From positions 10,763,501 to 10,827,500 of the forward strand of contig JADLSH010000393.1 of NCBI GenBank assembly GCA_016169945.1: a stretch of 64,000 bases of DNA, given 5' to 3'. Made by a program: the position numbers and the translations under genes. The stretch is from Trachythela sp. YZ-2020 (Eukaryota > Cnidaria > Anthozoa > Malacalcyonacea > Clavulariidae). The stretch's first letter is position 1, and each line of letters opens with the position of its first letter. This document shows positions 41,816-64,000 of the stretch, piece after piece. A model generated the notes under the pieces. It had not been told where the DNA came from. It saw only the letters and a list, made by a program, of their open reading frames with translations, and did not search any database.

Positions 41816-44580
41816 CAGTGCTCTCACAATCAAATTTTCGAATTCCTTAGAAAAAACTCGAAAATTCCTCAGATTTCCTTAAAATTCCTTAAATTGATAA
41901 AATTACTACAAGGCCTGGTCACATAGTTGCAAAAGTGTTTTTTTTCTTCGTTTTTGCTGTTTTTCAACTTGTTTCTAAGCACTAAAAACTGAAAAAATTT
42001 GATTGTTAACATAAAGCCATAAAGAACACATCCAACATGATTTTTTTTTGATCGTTTATAAATGGCTGACTCAGAATCAGACTCGTCCACTGAGGCAATT
42101 GACGTGGATGATTATGGCAAAAGTTCGTCTTCGGGGAAAAAAAAATATTCCCAAAAATTCAGGCACCAGTGGCTAGAAGACCCAGCCTTTAAAGATTGGT
42201 TGGTTCGCCCTTCTGCTGGAGAATCAAGCGTTACGTGCAAAGCATGCCAAAGGTCTGTGTCTTGTTCTAAAACATCGTTGATAAGACAGGCAGAAACCGC
42301 CATGCATAAAAGGGCTGTGCAATCCAACCGAATGGATGGGCGACAACGACAAGGAAATCTAGTGCAATGTTTACGACGGCAGGAGGAAACAAGCTCGTTC
42401 TCGACCACGACGGAAGCTCGTGTATGCGCTTTCCTTGCAGAACACAACCTCCCATTTACCATAGTAAACCCATTAATGAGCTTGTTGAAGTCAACAATAC
42501 CTACTAATCCCAGAGAAGTCGATGTGCTGAAGGGCATTCATCTCTCAGCAACTAAATGCACAAATATCTTGAGACAAGGTCTTGGATTATATTTTTCAAA
42601 GCATCTTGTTGAGATACTGCGGGAAACGTATTTCAGCATCATCCCCGACGAAACTACAGATGTTTCTACAGAAAAACAGCTGGGAATTTGCGTTTCGTAC
42701 TTTGACGAAAAATCAGTGCGATCGGTAACGAGGTTTTTTGACATGGTGGAGGTAGAGAACTGCACCGCAACTGGTCTTTACAAGGCGATTAAAGGTTCTT
42801 TTGAGGAAAAGAAAATCCCGATCAAGAACATAATTGGATACTCATCGGACACGACAAATGTAATGTTTGGTGAGCACCAAAGTGTCGTTGCTTTGCTGAA
42901 GAAAGATGCCCCCCATGTTCTTGCCGTGAAATGTAGTTGTCACATGATACATTTGTGCGCGTCTCATGCTTGTCTTAAATTATCGAAGACACTCGAAGAT
43001 CTATGTAGAAATATTTATTCATATTTCAGTAGATCAAGCTTGAGACAAAAGGAGCTTGAAGAGTTTCAAGCATTTGTCGGAGTTGAGCCACACAAGCTTC
43101 TCGGAATTGGTCAAACTAGGTGGTTGTCTTTGGAGTCATGCGTAAGTAGGGTATTAGAGCAATGGGCTGCACTTCATCTTTATTTTACTGGTGTTGTCGC
43201 AGAGAAGAAGGATCCATCTTACACGACGGACTCTATACTTGATGGTCTCTCAAACAAGTACTTGAAAGCTCAACTTGAATTCCTTAGCGTGCAATTGCAT
43301 CGGCTGAATGAGTTCAACACCTTATTCCAGTCGGAAGATCCTGTCCTTCATCTTCTTCGCGATGAATTGCATAAGCTGCTGAAAAACATCTTATCGGATT
43401 TTGTGAAGATGGATGTTGTCAGGACCTGTGATCCATTCACTCTACCTATCGATAATCCAGAATTTAATGTCGATGATGACCAAATTTACCTGGGCATCCT
43501 TGCAACGACAACTTTGAGTGAATGTGCAGATTTGCAAGCTGGGCGGAAGATCAAGAAGGCCTGCCGTGAGTTTATGGTGGAGCTAGTGAAGCAAATCCGA
43601 TCCCGGTTTGATCTAAATGATTCAGCATACAAATTACTCGAGTTCATCTTTCCTGTAAATGCTGTGAGATGCTATCCTCCGTCTCTACAAGCACTTTTTG
43701 TTAGATTCCCGTATCTGACAAACGTTGCCGATAAAATGCTTGTGGACATAGAATGGAGAAAACAAGCATTGGAAGAATCGCATGAGATTAATGAAGACCA
43801 ATCTTCATTACAATTCTGGCAGAATCGTTTGGACGCGCGTACATTTGATCAGAAGTTGAAATATCCTAACCTGCTGAAAGTCGTTGGTTGTGTCATGTCT
43901 CTACCTGCCTCAAATGCTGCAGTGGAAAGGTTGTTTAGTGTGTTGAAACTTGTCAAAACTGACACTAGAAACTCGTTGAAGCGGGAAAGTTTGGTCGGTG
44001 TTATCCACACTAAGGAAGGTCTAAGAGCGGACTCTTGCCCTGCTCACAAGCTTAGTATGAATGTGGAACTTTTGCGACGTTTGAAAGGTGTTAAAAGCAA
44101 CGCTACAGACGACGAATCACATGAACTTATTATGCAAGAGCTATCAAGCTAGAAAGCCGAATAATGTTTGGATTTTTGTATATAATGTTTATATCTATTG
44201 AGTATGGGTGTTTTGGACAGCAAGCTAAGTCAATTGTTTAGTTTTGTTTCGTTTAATACGTTTTTTAAACATTTGCTGCATGAAGAGCTTCGAAAAGAAA
44301 CAGCATATACTGACAAAGAATTTGAGAATTTTAATGGAAAGACAGCCATATATACATAGAGAACATTCGAATATATGTAATTATGTGCGTATGTTGCTAC
44401 TTTAAGTTTAAATCTCATTTGCTCAGCGTGGTTATCCTCCGTCCAATGTTTTTAGTCCAGGACAAAATGTTTCGGAAATTCCTTAAAAAATTCCTCAAAA
44501 ACCTAAATTCCTTAAAAAAATCCTTAAAACCATTCAAAATTCCTATTTTTAAGGATAATTCCTTAAAAGTGAGAGCACTG
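41816..44580 (+). mobile_element. Complete hAT transposon
   Basis: The 2765-bp element has perfect 12-bp terminal inverted repeats CAGTGCTCTCAC and GTGAGAGCACTG, and many subterminal AATTCCTTAA words at both ends (41835-41900 and 44470-44570). The flanks show CGGCCAAA (followed by TT) on the left and CGGCCAAT on the right, an imperfect 8-bp duplication. It carries one full-length transposase ORF. Confidence 0.9.
42062..44152 (+). CDS. hAT transposase, full length
   Basis: A 696-residue ORF without interruption. The N-terminus is acidic/Ser-rich. A BED-like zinc finger follows at about 59-82 (CKACQRSVSCSKT...H). The catalytic region has the first acidic motif IIPDETTDVSTEKQ (D196/D200), the second YSSDTTNVMFG (D263) and the C-x-C-H motif CSCHMIHLCASH (291-302). 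The C-terminal hAT dimerisation segment LPASNAAVERLFSVLKL (from 614) supplies the catalytic Glu (E622). The enzyme excises and inserts DNA by a cut-and-paste mechanism with 8-bp duplications. The ATG at 42062 lies about 245 bp inside the left terminus. Length and intact catalytic residues suggest a young, possibly active copy. I expect similarity to ZBED/ZMYM-like hAT proteins, but a search would be needed to name the subfamily. Confidence 0.93.
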   Translation: MADSESDSSTEAIDVDDYGKSSSSGKKKYSQKFRHQWLEDPAFKDWLVRPSAGESSVTCKACQRSVSCSKTSLIRQAETAMHKRAVQSNRMDGRQRQGNLVQCLRRQEETSSFSTTTEARVCAFLAEHNLPFTIVNPLMSLLKSTIPTNPREVDVLKGIHLSATKCTNILRQGLGLYFSKHLVEILRETYFSIIPDETTDVSTEKQLGICVSYFDEKSVRSVTRFFDMVEVENCTATGLYKAIKGSFEEKKIPIKNIIGYSSDTTNVMFGEHQSVVALLKKDAPHVLAVKCSCHMIHLCASHACLKLSKTLEDLCRNIYSYFSRSSLRQKELEEFQAFVGVEPHKLLGIGQTRWLSLESCVSRVLEQWAALHLYFTGVVAEKKDPSYTTDSILDGLSNKYLKAQLEFLSVQLHRLNEFNTLFQSEDPVLHLLRDELHKLLKNILSDFVKMDVVRTCDPFTLPIDNPEFNVDDDQIYLGILATTTLSECADLQAGRKIKKACREFMVELVKQIRSRFDLNDSAYKLLEFIFPVNAVRCYPPSLQALFVRFPYLTNVADKMLVDIEWRKQALEESHEINEDQSSLQFWQNRLDARTFDQKLKYPNLLKVVGCVMSLPASNAAVERLFSVLKLVKTDTRNSLKRESLVGVIHTKEGLRADSCPAHKLSMNVELLRRLKGVKSNATDDESHELIMQELSS

Positions 44581-45756
44581 CGGCCAATATACTCCGCTGT
44601 CTGCATTACTGTGGATTCGCATTTTCCGGGAAGGTCACGACGACAGCACGAGAGGATGACGAATAATAAATTGAGAAAGGGAGGAAACTTTTAAGATCTT
44701 CCGTCGCATGTGCACCGCAACACCCTATGACGTACCTACATGAATTAATTCCGTATTTCAAGATCATTTTAAGTCTCGGCCGTTTGAGTTTGGCGAGAGA
44801 CATGTACGTATAAAGGTCAGGGGAGTAAATGTGGGGACGGGGGGTGGGGGGCGTGGTACTCCAAGTTGAATTGTGCGGCTACTCATGCGCATTCTATTGT
44901 ATTATAAGAATAGGTAATAGATAATTAATTAAAACTAACAAAGCGCGGACGCTTGATAAATATATGACTTTATTGATTCAATTTAATAATTCATTAATTC
45001 ACACCAACGAACATATGAAAGATAAACTGTCTTGATCAGCTTCCACTCAAAATTTTAATTATGATACTAGCGACACGACTCAAGTATGTAAATCCTGTCC
45101 CTAATAATTTTAATTTTCCCTAAGAGTTTTAGCACTGACAGCACTGTGTACGTAATTTCTAAAAACTAAAGGCAGTTAAGGCAGTATGACATGAACTCTC
45201 ATGCGCAGTACTCAATGTAACTGAAAGTCAGAGAACAAGTTTTTGCTCAATTTCCAATTAGATATCAAAACTTTTTTTCTTATACAAGGTGGTTATTAGT
45301 ATGTGTGTACATATTTTTTTATTGAATAGAGGTCGGTCTGTATTTATGAGTCGGTCTCATTTCGAAACTTCACCCCCCAGCCAAAATCGATATGTACGCC
45401 CCTGGTCAAATATGTAGGTTTAACGACCGTTTATTGAAATTTCTTTTATAAGGTAGTTAGAACACATAAAAAATCATGGCTTTTAATGAAATATTAAGCA
45501 AGTTATAGCAACTCTACATTATCACCCCGACGGCTGTTTCTTCGCTCTAGTCTATTTTTATTGTAAGCCAATCATTCCGGAAGTGCGAGCCCACAGTAGT
45601 GCAAGGCAGCGGAGTATATTCATTTTGATTGATGTTACATGAAGTACGGTTTACCATTTCTACGACAAGGTATATTTCACTAATTTTATGAATACTATCA
45701 AAGATTATAAGTAAGAAGGTAAGGAGTTATTTTTCAAGTCGAATTTGACTCCTCTG

Positions 45757-47060
45757 CACTCTGTCATACCAGAGAACAATAATCAAAATATGGCTGTACA
45801 AGAGCATTATAAACCTGATTTAGGCAACCCTTTGGAACATAAGGTTTTATTAATTTATTAATCGCTCCTATTCCGCGTGAAACTTTTTTGCTCACACTAT
45901 CAATATGATCCTCCCATTTTAACCTATCGTCAATGATCACGCCAAGACTTTTTGCGGTCTGAACTCTGTTTACAGATTGACCACCAATTTTTATTACAGG
46001 ATCTACGTTTATCTTATTTAGATTATGGCGAGAGCCAATAATCATATATTCCGTTTTGGAAATATTAAGTGTTAGTTTGTTTGCCACTAACCATTGGTAG
46101 ATATTTTTAAGATCTGAATTCAGTTTTGTCTCTAATTCTTCTATAGATTCTGCAGACGTAGAGACATCAGTATCATCTGCAAACATCGTAGGTTTTGACT
46201 GATCGAGACAAGTTTGGCAGGTCATTGACGTATAATAGGAATAGGAGAGTTCCTAAGTTTGATCCCTGAGGAACACCACATTCAATTAATTTTTTAGATG
46301 ATTTAACGTTATTTACTTTACAGGTTTGGTGTCTTTTATCTGAGTACGATTTATCTGAATTCCATACAGTTTTAGCTTGTTAATTAAGATTTTATGGTCA
46401 ATAAAAATGCTTTCCGTAGATCTAGGAACAAAACTCCATTTATAAGACCTTTATCGATATTTAAAAACCAATTATTTGTAGCGTTTTCGAAATCCAAATT
46501 GGCTATTTGACAAGATTTTATTCTCGTAATATATGAAATTAATTGATTGTAAACAATTTTTTCTAAAACTTTCGCAACAGTTGATAAAACCGATATCGGT
46601 CTATAATTACTACGGTCAGATTTGTCACTGGTTTATATATAGGCGAAACAACAGCGTTTTTAAGGTCCTCCGGGAAAATCCCTCGCTGCAAGGATCTAGC
46701 CGTTGAAAATATTTGTTAATGAAGGACAGATTACTTCAGCAGAATCCTTGACAAGTCTAGCATTTATTTTATCTGGACCAACAGTCTTTGATACTTTTAA
46801 ACCACAAAGCAACTTTAGAGTGTCATTTTCACTAACCTCACTAAAGGTAAAGGTGTTGTATGCAGAATGTTGCACATAATCAGCGTAGCTTTTTTTACTC
46901 TCTGGTAAATGTTTCGAAAGTGACGAACCCACATTGACGAAAAAGGAGTTGAAAGCTTCAGCAATATTCTTATCTTCCGTAATAGTTTCTTCTTCCATTC
47001 TTAGAGAAGATATATTCGTTGTTTTTGAACCTTTCCCCAGAATCGTGCGCGCATGAGGAG
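45757..47060 (-). pseudogene. LINE reverse transcriptase, 5' part of the split LINE
   Basis: The minus strand encodes AEAFNSFFVNVGSSLSKHLP and GLKVSKTVGPDKINARLVKD (46696-46998). After frame changes come ECGVPQGSNLGTLLFLLYVN (near 46270) and the catalytic FADDTDVSTSAES (46160-46190), then a LGVIIDDRLKWEDHIDSVSK block and ALVQPYFDYCS (45770). These are the ordered RT motifs of a CR1/L2/jockey-like LINE. The segment between about 46300 and 46690 is degraded. The TIR element at 41697-45756 begins where this frame ends. Confidence 0.8.
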
Positions 47061-47334
47061 GACCGTCATTGAATCCTATCTACACTGGAACCCAACACTC
47101 GACATATAATAACTTATACCTTTCGCCATAAAATTGACATTATATATTTAATTATAATATAGTCATCCACTTTATATGAGCTATTCTGCAATCTGATTGG
47201 TTTGAGCTACTCAACATATATCAGCCCTCAAACAGCGTGTAGCGAATTAAACAAAATGGCGATAAAAAAAAAATAAGAATTTTGCGAACTAGAAAACAAA
47301 TTCGTTTTTTGTTATTCGCTTTTTCACTAAACTA

Positions 47335-47510
47335 AAGCCCGTTTTCCACTAGGCGAATTTGTTCGCGCGAAGCGAAAAACAAATTTCGGCAACGTGATTG
47401 GTTGGCGAAAAAATTTACCGCGAAGAGCATTTTCGCTAACCAATCACATCGCTGAATTCGTTTCTCGCTTCGCTTCGCGCGAACAAATTCGCCTAGTGGA
47501 AAACGGGCTT
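47335..47510. mobile_element. Foldback MITE (AAGCCCGTTTTCCACTAGGC)
   Basis: Left AAGCCCGTTTTCCACTAGGC then GAATTTGTTCGCGCGAAGCG; the right end is the exact reverse complement for about 40 bases. 176 bp in total with a short loop, non-coding. Confidence 0.8.
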
Positions 47511-47607
47511 AAATCACATTACTAGACGTGTTTTATAACGCTGTCCCGCGCAGACCATTTATTTGGCAAATACATTGGCGCTCTCTTTCTATAGTCCTTA
47601 GAGGAGC

Positions 47608-49195
47608 GGCCGTTTTTATACTAGAGACGCATTATCCGTCTGGACCACTGACCTATACTAAATGGACTGAGCGCGCAATCTATTTTATCAGGAGCTCGGT
47701 GTCCTCACCACTGCTCACGTCATATAGGTCTTTGCTCTCATGCGTAAATTCGCTGACTTACAAATGCGTTGATAAACGGCTCGGTTCTATATTTTTATAT
47801 GTTTCAAACTCAAAAAAATTGTTAATTTTGTGTTTTTGAGGCGAGAAATTGCTGCGAAATCATTGTAGAAAGTAAGTCAGTTTATACTAAATGTGATCTT
47901 TATGAAATTGTCGGGCTGTCAAGTATGTTTTCAACTCTCAATTAAAGCCGTATACATGTTTAGAAAAAAATCTCAAATAGCGTAGTCTTTTACTCAGTAT
48001 AATCACAGAGTAGATATATACAGAGGTTTCACTTCAGGCAAAATGCGTAACCGGCCGCTATTCTGTCTGATGACGACTTTAAAATAGAGTGGAAAATTTA
48101 CAGTCTCTCAAACTCGTCTTGTTTTATTCATATTTTGAATTTCAAAATGACATTACTCTCCGGAATTTGTTTTTTTTCTTTATTTTCTTAAATTATCGGT
48201 CGGCCGCCATGTTCCTAGCCAGTGCGGTAACGAGAGGTATTCACCCCCCCGAACAAGATGGCGGCCGATATTTTCGGAAAATAACCGGCATAAGAGACCC
48301 TTGTTATTTTCTTTATAACGGTTTACCTTGACTGAAGTTGTGATTAACAACATTAAATAGTTAACTCGAATTTTTGCGGTATTTTTACGTCTAAAAATGC
48401 CCGCCATTTTGAATGTTTTCGGGGGGGGTGAGCCTCTCCTTTGCGCACTGGCTAAGCATCGGTTACGCTCAAAACATTAGGATTTGATACACAGTGAGGC
48501 CTCTTTATAGTGTCTACTCTGTGGTATAATACCAGGAAAGATTGTCGGCAAAAAATTTTCATGTCAACAGAAGGTTAATGTGGTCGTGTATAAAAACATA
48601 CCGAAGCCATCATTTTATTTAAAATTAAAATGTTTGTTTTCAAACTTGCAACAGGAAAATATACTCCTATTTTGGAAGGTACGTTGTTCTCAACTCGAAG
48701 GTAGTAAATATTTACCAAAAACAGCAAAGTTTGCTCAAAAAAACAACACAGAATTGAAAAAAAATTAAAAACAAACTTCGTTAAATTTCAAAAACACAAA
48801 TTCGCCCGCGAGCACAAATAACATTAGGAAAATATTGCTATGCGGTAATTTTCATCGATGTGAGGACCTATATGACGTCAGCAACGGTGAGGACACTTTT
48901 TGATCTCGAGCACTCAGTCCATTTAGTATAGGTCAGTGGTCTGGACGCATAATGCGTCTTCTATATTATTCGTCTAGTGTAAAGACGTCCGGGACGAATA
49001 ACCAGACGAATAAGCTATCATTGTTATGCGTCTTCAGTATAAAGACGGGCACAAGACGCATAATACGTCTAGACGAACTATCATCGATTGTGCGTCGCTT
49101 AAGACGAACTATCGAACATAGTTCGTCTAGACGCATAATGCGTCTTGTGTCCGTCTTTATACTGAAGACGCATAACCAGACGAACTATAAATGCT

Positions 49196-49226
<31 letters not shown>

Positions 49227-49244
49227 TCTAGTATAAAAACGGCC
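47608..49244. mobile_element. TIR element next to the USP38 stop codon, with reiterated right end
   Basis: The left end GGCCGTTTTTATACTAGAGA then CGCATTATCCGTCTGGAC is matched by the reverse complement at the right end. Inner parts (GACCACTGACCTATACTAAA, TGGACTGAG, CCTCACC, GACGTCATATAGGTC) recur inverted at about 48862-48946. The right arm carries an additional block of about 260 bp (48947-49210) made of palindromic ACGCATAATGCGT and ACGAACTAT words, repeating the terminal motif. No transposase was recognised. The element ends 28 bp beyond the USP38 stop codon, so it forms that gene's 3' flank. Confidence 0.7.
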
Positions 49245-49271
49245 AATCTTGATATTTTAGGAGATAAATTC

Positions 49272-60554
<11,283 letters not shown>

Positions 60555-61164
60555 TTTCAATGAATGATTGTGATCGTAGCAAAGGGGAATTTTTGTTTTT
60601 TAAAATTCTCCATCGCCCGAGAGACCGCTGACCCCCATTTACGGTAGACCACAAAATAGTGAAATACACCGTATTGTTCACACAGAGTCACAGAGAGGTG
60701 CATACATATCTTTTGGCGAGAAAATAATGTTATTCATGGCATGTAGTAGTTGCCTTGTACTTGGAGGCATATATAGAATTGAGAGATATAGACAATATAG
60801 TTTAATTTGCATGCTTCTACCCGTCTACTGTAGTGCTGCTCTACACCCCTCTCCCTACCCCCAAGTTGACCAAGCTGTCCCGAAATCTGAAATCCACCAA
60901 TGACCACGCTGAAGTCTGGTAAAATCTGGTTTGTGCGGGTAAACTTAGACCGGTGATTCCATGTTATATTGACTACCAGGCTTGATTGAACACTAGCCCA
61001 TATTGGCACCGATTGCCTCATACATGGACCTGATATGCTCTAACTCAAAGCGAGCCTTGTGCAAATGTTTGAAGCACTATATGGTATAGCAGATGGTGGT
61101 CAACCGGGAAGAGCGTGCTGAGGAGCTGGGGGGGGGCTGGGGCGCATTGCCTGTCATTGTAGAG

Positions 61165-61196
61165 GAAGACGACACAAAGAGCGGCTGCGAAAGTCT
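61165..61196 (+). repeat. Single copy of the 25-bp VNTR unit
   Basis: GACGACACAAAGAGCGGCTG followed by CGAAAGTCT, matching the unit that is tandemly repeated near 19705-19755 and 24531-24610. The flanks here are not alignable by eye beyond the unit. Confidence 0.55.
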
Positions 61197-62360
61197 ACAG
61201 CTGCCATTGCGGCGTAATGGATTATTTCGCCAGTAAGTCATAAGTGTTATGAGTAGTCTCTATTTTGTACACGGTTGTAGTCTGGTGTTTAGTGTGTACT
61301 GGAAATCTGTCTGCACTGGCTGGTGAAAACTGTCTGCACGGACTGGGGTAACGATTATATCTGTCACTCAGTTTAAGTCAGTTATTTTTCATTTGAATGG
61401 CGTTTAGGCAAAATTGTGTTGCAACATGGGCAAACATGTATGAGCATAATGAGGCCGATGCGCTATGCTATGCCGGCGTATCTTGATAAAACGTTAACCT
61501 TGCACTGAAAGTCTAATGAAATTGGATGATAGTAGTTACTCTTAGCAGTAGAGTGATGCTTGCGGAGGTGTTGTTGGTGTATTTCAGTAAGCCGCCGTAT
61601 ACCTGATGGCGATTGGTTTTTTAAATAAAGGAACTCTGGAACTAGTATGCATTTGATTTAGCTGGGAAAATTATAATGGACAGACAGATTACATTTCTAA
61701 TTGCACTTTGTAGTGTCTCTTAATTAAAATTGTTTGACATTTGTATTCGCTTTAAATCAATTGGTATATTTTTGCATAGTACCGAGGCGGTATACTGGAA
61801 GGTAAATTTCTCGAATTATAGTTTCGATTTTCGGTCAAAATAAATTTGCATGTCTCTCTTGAGTGAAAGTTGATGGGGTGAGGGGGTGAGGGGGGCTACA
61901 AAAAAGCGAGTTATGGTCAAGGGGAGGGTCACTTTTTTAAGCAAGCGTAATAGGGGGAGGGCCGGTAATGGTATATTTTACATTGCAGCTTACAGCAATT
62001 CCCCTCTAGGCTCTACTCTGCCAACGGTCGGTGCTACAGATTAGATATGCTACGGATATCTAAAATATCTACTGATGTGGCCAACGGGAAGTTGTTAATT
62101 TGGCAGTATAAAGATTAGACAATTAGACTTTTATAAAGGATATGGCAAACGTAGTTTCATTTGAAAAAAAGTATTTTGGCTATAAAAGTGATTGAGCATT
62201 CCAATCCGCCATTTTTTTGGTGACATCAAAGCAGTAGGTTAGCTACGACTGTGTTGTGACGAAAGTACGAAACATGAAGAAAGTGCATGTCCACAATAAT
62301 CCAAGATGAATCAGAACCAAATAACGTTTGAAAAGAAGGGAAAATTTACTAAATTAAGCA

Positions 62361-62627
62361 ATGCAAACTACTACTAAAAAGAACGCAAAAGGCCAAAACT
62401 CAAAAGGCAAAAACGGAGCCAAAGCTGATCTCAGAGAACTATTAATAGTAATAGCTGAACTTCAGGAAGAGAATAAATTATTAAAGTTTTCAGTTGCCAT
62501 ACCCTTTTATAGCACCAATGGCAAAGTCCTCTATCAATATTTTACTCTGTCAAACCTGCCTCGTTACCAAGGCGCTATACAGCAAATGAACCGGTCTACA
62601 AAGACCACGGAAGCGTCTAAAAAGTAG
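62361..62627 (+). CDS. Hypothetical 88-aa lysine-rich ORF
   Basis: ATG-initiated ORF with a Lys/Gly-rich start (KKNAKGQNSKGKNGAKADLR) and a short helix (LIVIAELQEENKLLKF), then no recognised feature. It could be the front of a retroelement ORF1 or a chance ORF. No splice-linked exon or paralogous copy was found in the window. Confidence 0.25.
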   Translation: MQTTTKKNAKGQNSKGKNGAKADLRELLIVIAELQEENKLLKFSVAIPFYSTNGKVLYQYFTLSNLPRYQGAIQQMNRSTKTTEASKK

Positions 62628-62909
62628 GGGGGCACCGCCAAAAGGGGCACCTATAAGTGGCATTTGTTTTCGAGGGGGGTGAAAAATATCCTGAATGTAC
62701 AATATAGGAACAAGCATTGTAGGCAGGTCCGATGGAATCCCCCCGGAAAATAAAGATTTCTAAGGTCCCCGCAACTCCATTTCCTGTATTCAGTGTAAGG
62801 CTACTAAGGCAATTTTTATACCTAATCTAAAAGTTATAAGTACAGTCATGGATTTTGTTCATTGATTTGCAATTTTCAAACCAGAAAGAGGAAATTTTCA
62901 TTTTTTCAT

Positions 62910-63420
62910 TTGTGGGTCAGTAATTATCACTATCAAACTATCAAGTGTTTGCCCAGCAGCTATAAAGCCTATTCATTCATTCATTCAAAGGGCACTTTTC
63001 CATTTTTTTTTTTAAATTGAAAATTAGGTCCAGAAAGATCATTTTACTTTTTAGAGTTTTTTTGTTTATTACTTGTTAAGCCACACTATCCTCTCTCCAT
63101 CTCCTCCGTGTCTTTATCATCATTAATGCAGGCCTAATTACCTAATTATTTTGCTCAGTTTTAACTCATCTGGAAGACTCAATTAACTGCCAGCATAAAA
63201 GTCTGGCACAGGCTGTACCACAGCAAACTAAAGGAAGAAATAAAGATCATTTTCTACTTGAGGGCCACTGGGTTATCAGTAATTTACACTATCAAGTGTT
63301 ACCCAGTTTAAATAAAGCCTATTCATTCATTCATTCAAAAGGGGCTTAGGGGCACTTTTTCCATTTTTGAAAATTAGGTCCAGAAAACCGGTCAGATCAT
63401 TTTACTCTTTAGGGGGGAGA
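62910..63420. repeat. Imperfect tandem duplication, period about 340 bp, with (ATTC)n
   Basis: The block CACTATCAAGTGTT...CAG, AAAGCCTATTCATTCATTCA, TTCAAAGGGCACTTTTCCAT and GAAAATTAGGTCCAGAAA occurs near 62930-63055 and again near 63283-63410. The units look like two copies of a repeat 3' end with an ATTC tail. The rest of 62640-64000 is AT-rich without a recognised gene. Confidence 0.7.
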
Positions 63421-64000
63421 GTGTTTATTAATTTACCGTGTTCACACTATCTCCTCCGTTGTTTGCAACAACCCATCAGGCATAAACCAAGCACTGCTAT
63501 TTTTTATTTTTTTTTTTCTTCTCTAGAATGAGGACTGGTGAACTTTATCATAGTCTGGCATTATTTGCTACTACAATGTGTCCCCCACTAAACTAAAAGT
63601 CCAAGTTCATTCAGTACATGTGCATTAACATATTACCATCACTAATATATTAACTCAACTAAATTTACCTGAATCCTAAAAACCCTGGGATGCATTTTGT
63701 TAAAATTAATTATTCCAGTGTTTCACCCACAAAACATGTTCATAGTTAAAAATATGGTAGCAGAGAACAATCATCACTTCAATAAAGCTGTATACTGCAA
63801 TTCATTGGGGAATGCCAGAATTGATCCACAACATCATCTATTTCATGCAAACTCTGATATGTGATCTTGTATCTTCTTTGCAGCATAGCTCATTTAATTA
63901 GCAGCACAGAAGCCCCTGGGTTTAGCAACAAGCAACCAGCACACTGTACATGATACAACCATCGTTGATCACAATATTAAAAAGTAGTAATGTAAAAGTA

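Larger units (their letters stand above)
41697..45756. mobile_element. TIR element inserted in the LINE and itself carrying the hAT transposon
   Basis: The left end GCAGAGGAGTCAATGTCGAC and the right end in reverse GCAGAGGAGTCAAATTCGAC match. Further in, AATATACTCCGCTGTCTGCA at 44586 faces AATATACTCCGCTGCCTTGC (45588-45640, minus). So each terminus is an imperfect inverted repeat of roughly 200 bp once the hAT element is subtracted. The original length would be about 1.3 kb. No coding was recognised. It splits a LINE reading frame, so it is younger than the LINE. Confidence 0.65.

Noticed and set aside
47528..47839. 103-aa ORF as a gene
   Set aside because: It overlaps a MITE edge and the left TIR of the 47608-49244 element, has no domain and no splice partners.
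48180..48420. GCCGCCAT words as YY1-driven promoter
   Set aside because: They form part of an inverted repeat inside a transposable element and no gene start is near.

Overview
The window is AT-rich metazoan nuclear DNA: genes split by GT-AG introns, dense decayed transposons, tRNA-derived SINEs, LINE fragments, Penelope-like remnants and many TIR/MITE elements. I infer a cnidarian, probably an anthozoan. The basis is the low GC, a transmembrane NACHT gene of a type I associate with cnidarians, and repeat ORFs familiar to me from cnidarian genomes. Species-level placement is not possible from the sequence alone.

Four spliced cellular genes can be reconstructed exon by exon. (1) An MSL3-like chromodomain/MRG gene on the minus strand (eleven exons, 30257 down to 12534; terminal exon not found). 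(2) MCTS1 on the plus strand (six exons, 30370-36241, 182 aa, complete). MSL3 and MCTS1 are head to head with about 110 bp between start codons. (3) An unrecognised 407-aa coiled-coil/basic protein gene on the plus strand (four exons, 26380-28672), nested in MSL3 intron 1. (4) A USP38/USP35-type ubiquitin protease on the minus strand (seven exons, 60554 down to 49272, 949 aa). A NACHT/NLR-like membrane gene at 37.6-40.4 kb looks pseudogenised by frameshifts and carries a hAT-type MITE.

Layout: 0-5.9 kb holds no recognisable gene. 5.9-7.0 kb is a decayed repeat ORF. 7.6-12.3 kb is a large palindromic element whose arms carry a tandem GRF-zinc-finger ORF and two other ORFs. 12.5-30.3 kb is MSL3, with intron-borne MITEs, a SINE, a LINE 3' end, a dead Tc1/mariner element and the nested gene. 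30.4-36.2 kb is MCTS1, whose intron 4 carries an antisense sequence that folds as a complete minimal hammerhead ribozyme. 36.4-37 kb is a Penelope GIY-YIG remnant. 37.6-40.4 kb is the NACHT pseudogene. 41.3-47.1 kb is a three-level nest (LINE split by a TIR element, itself split by an intact hAT transposon). 47.6-49.2 kb is a TIR element abutting the USP38 stop codon. 49.3-60.6 kb is USP38 with repeats in its introns. 60.6-64 kb is repeat-rich and lacks a recognised gene.

The genes are unrelated housekeeping or chromatin functions (MSL histone acetyltransferase targeting, translation re-initiation, deubiquitination). The more unusual material is in the mobile and structured DNA: the palindromic GRF element, the hammerhead, the nested insertions and the shared MSL3/MCTS1 promoter.
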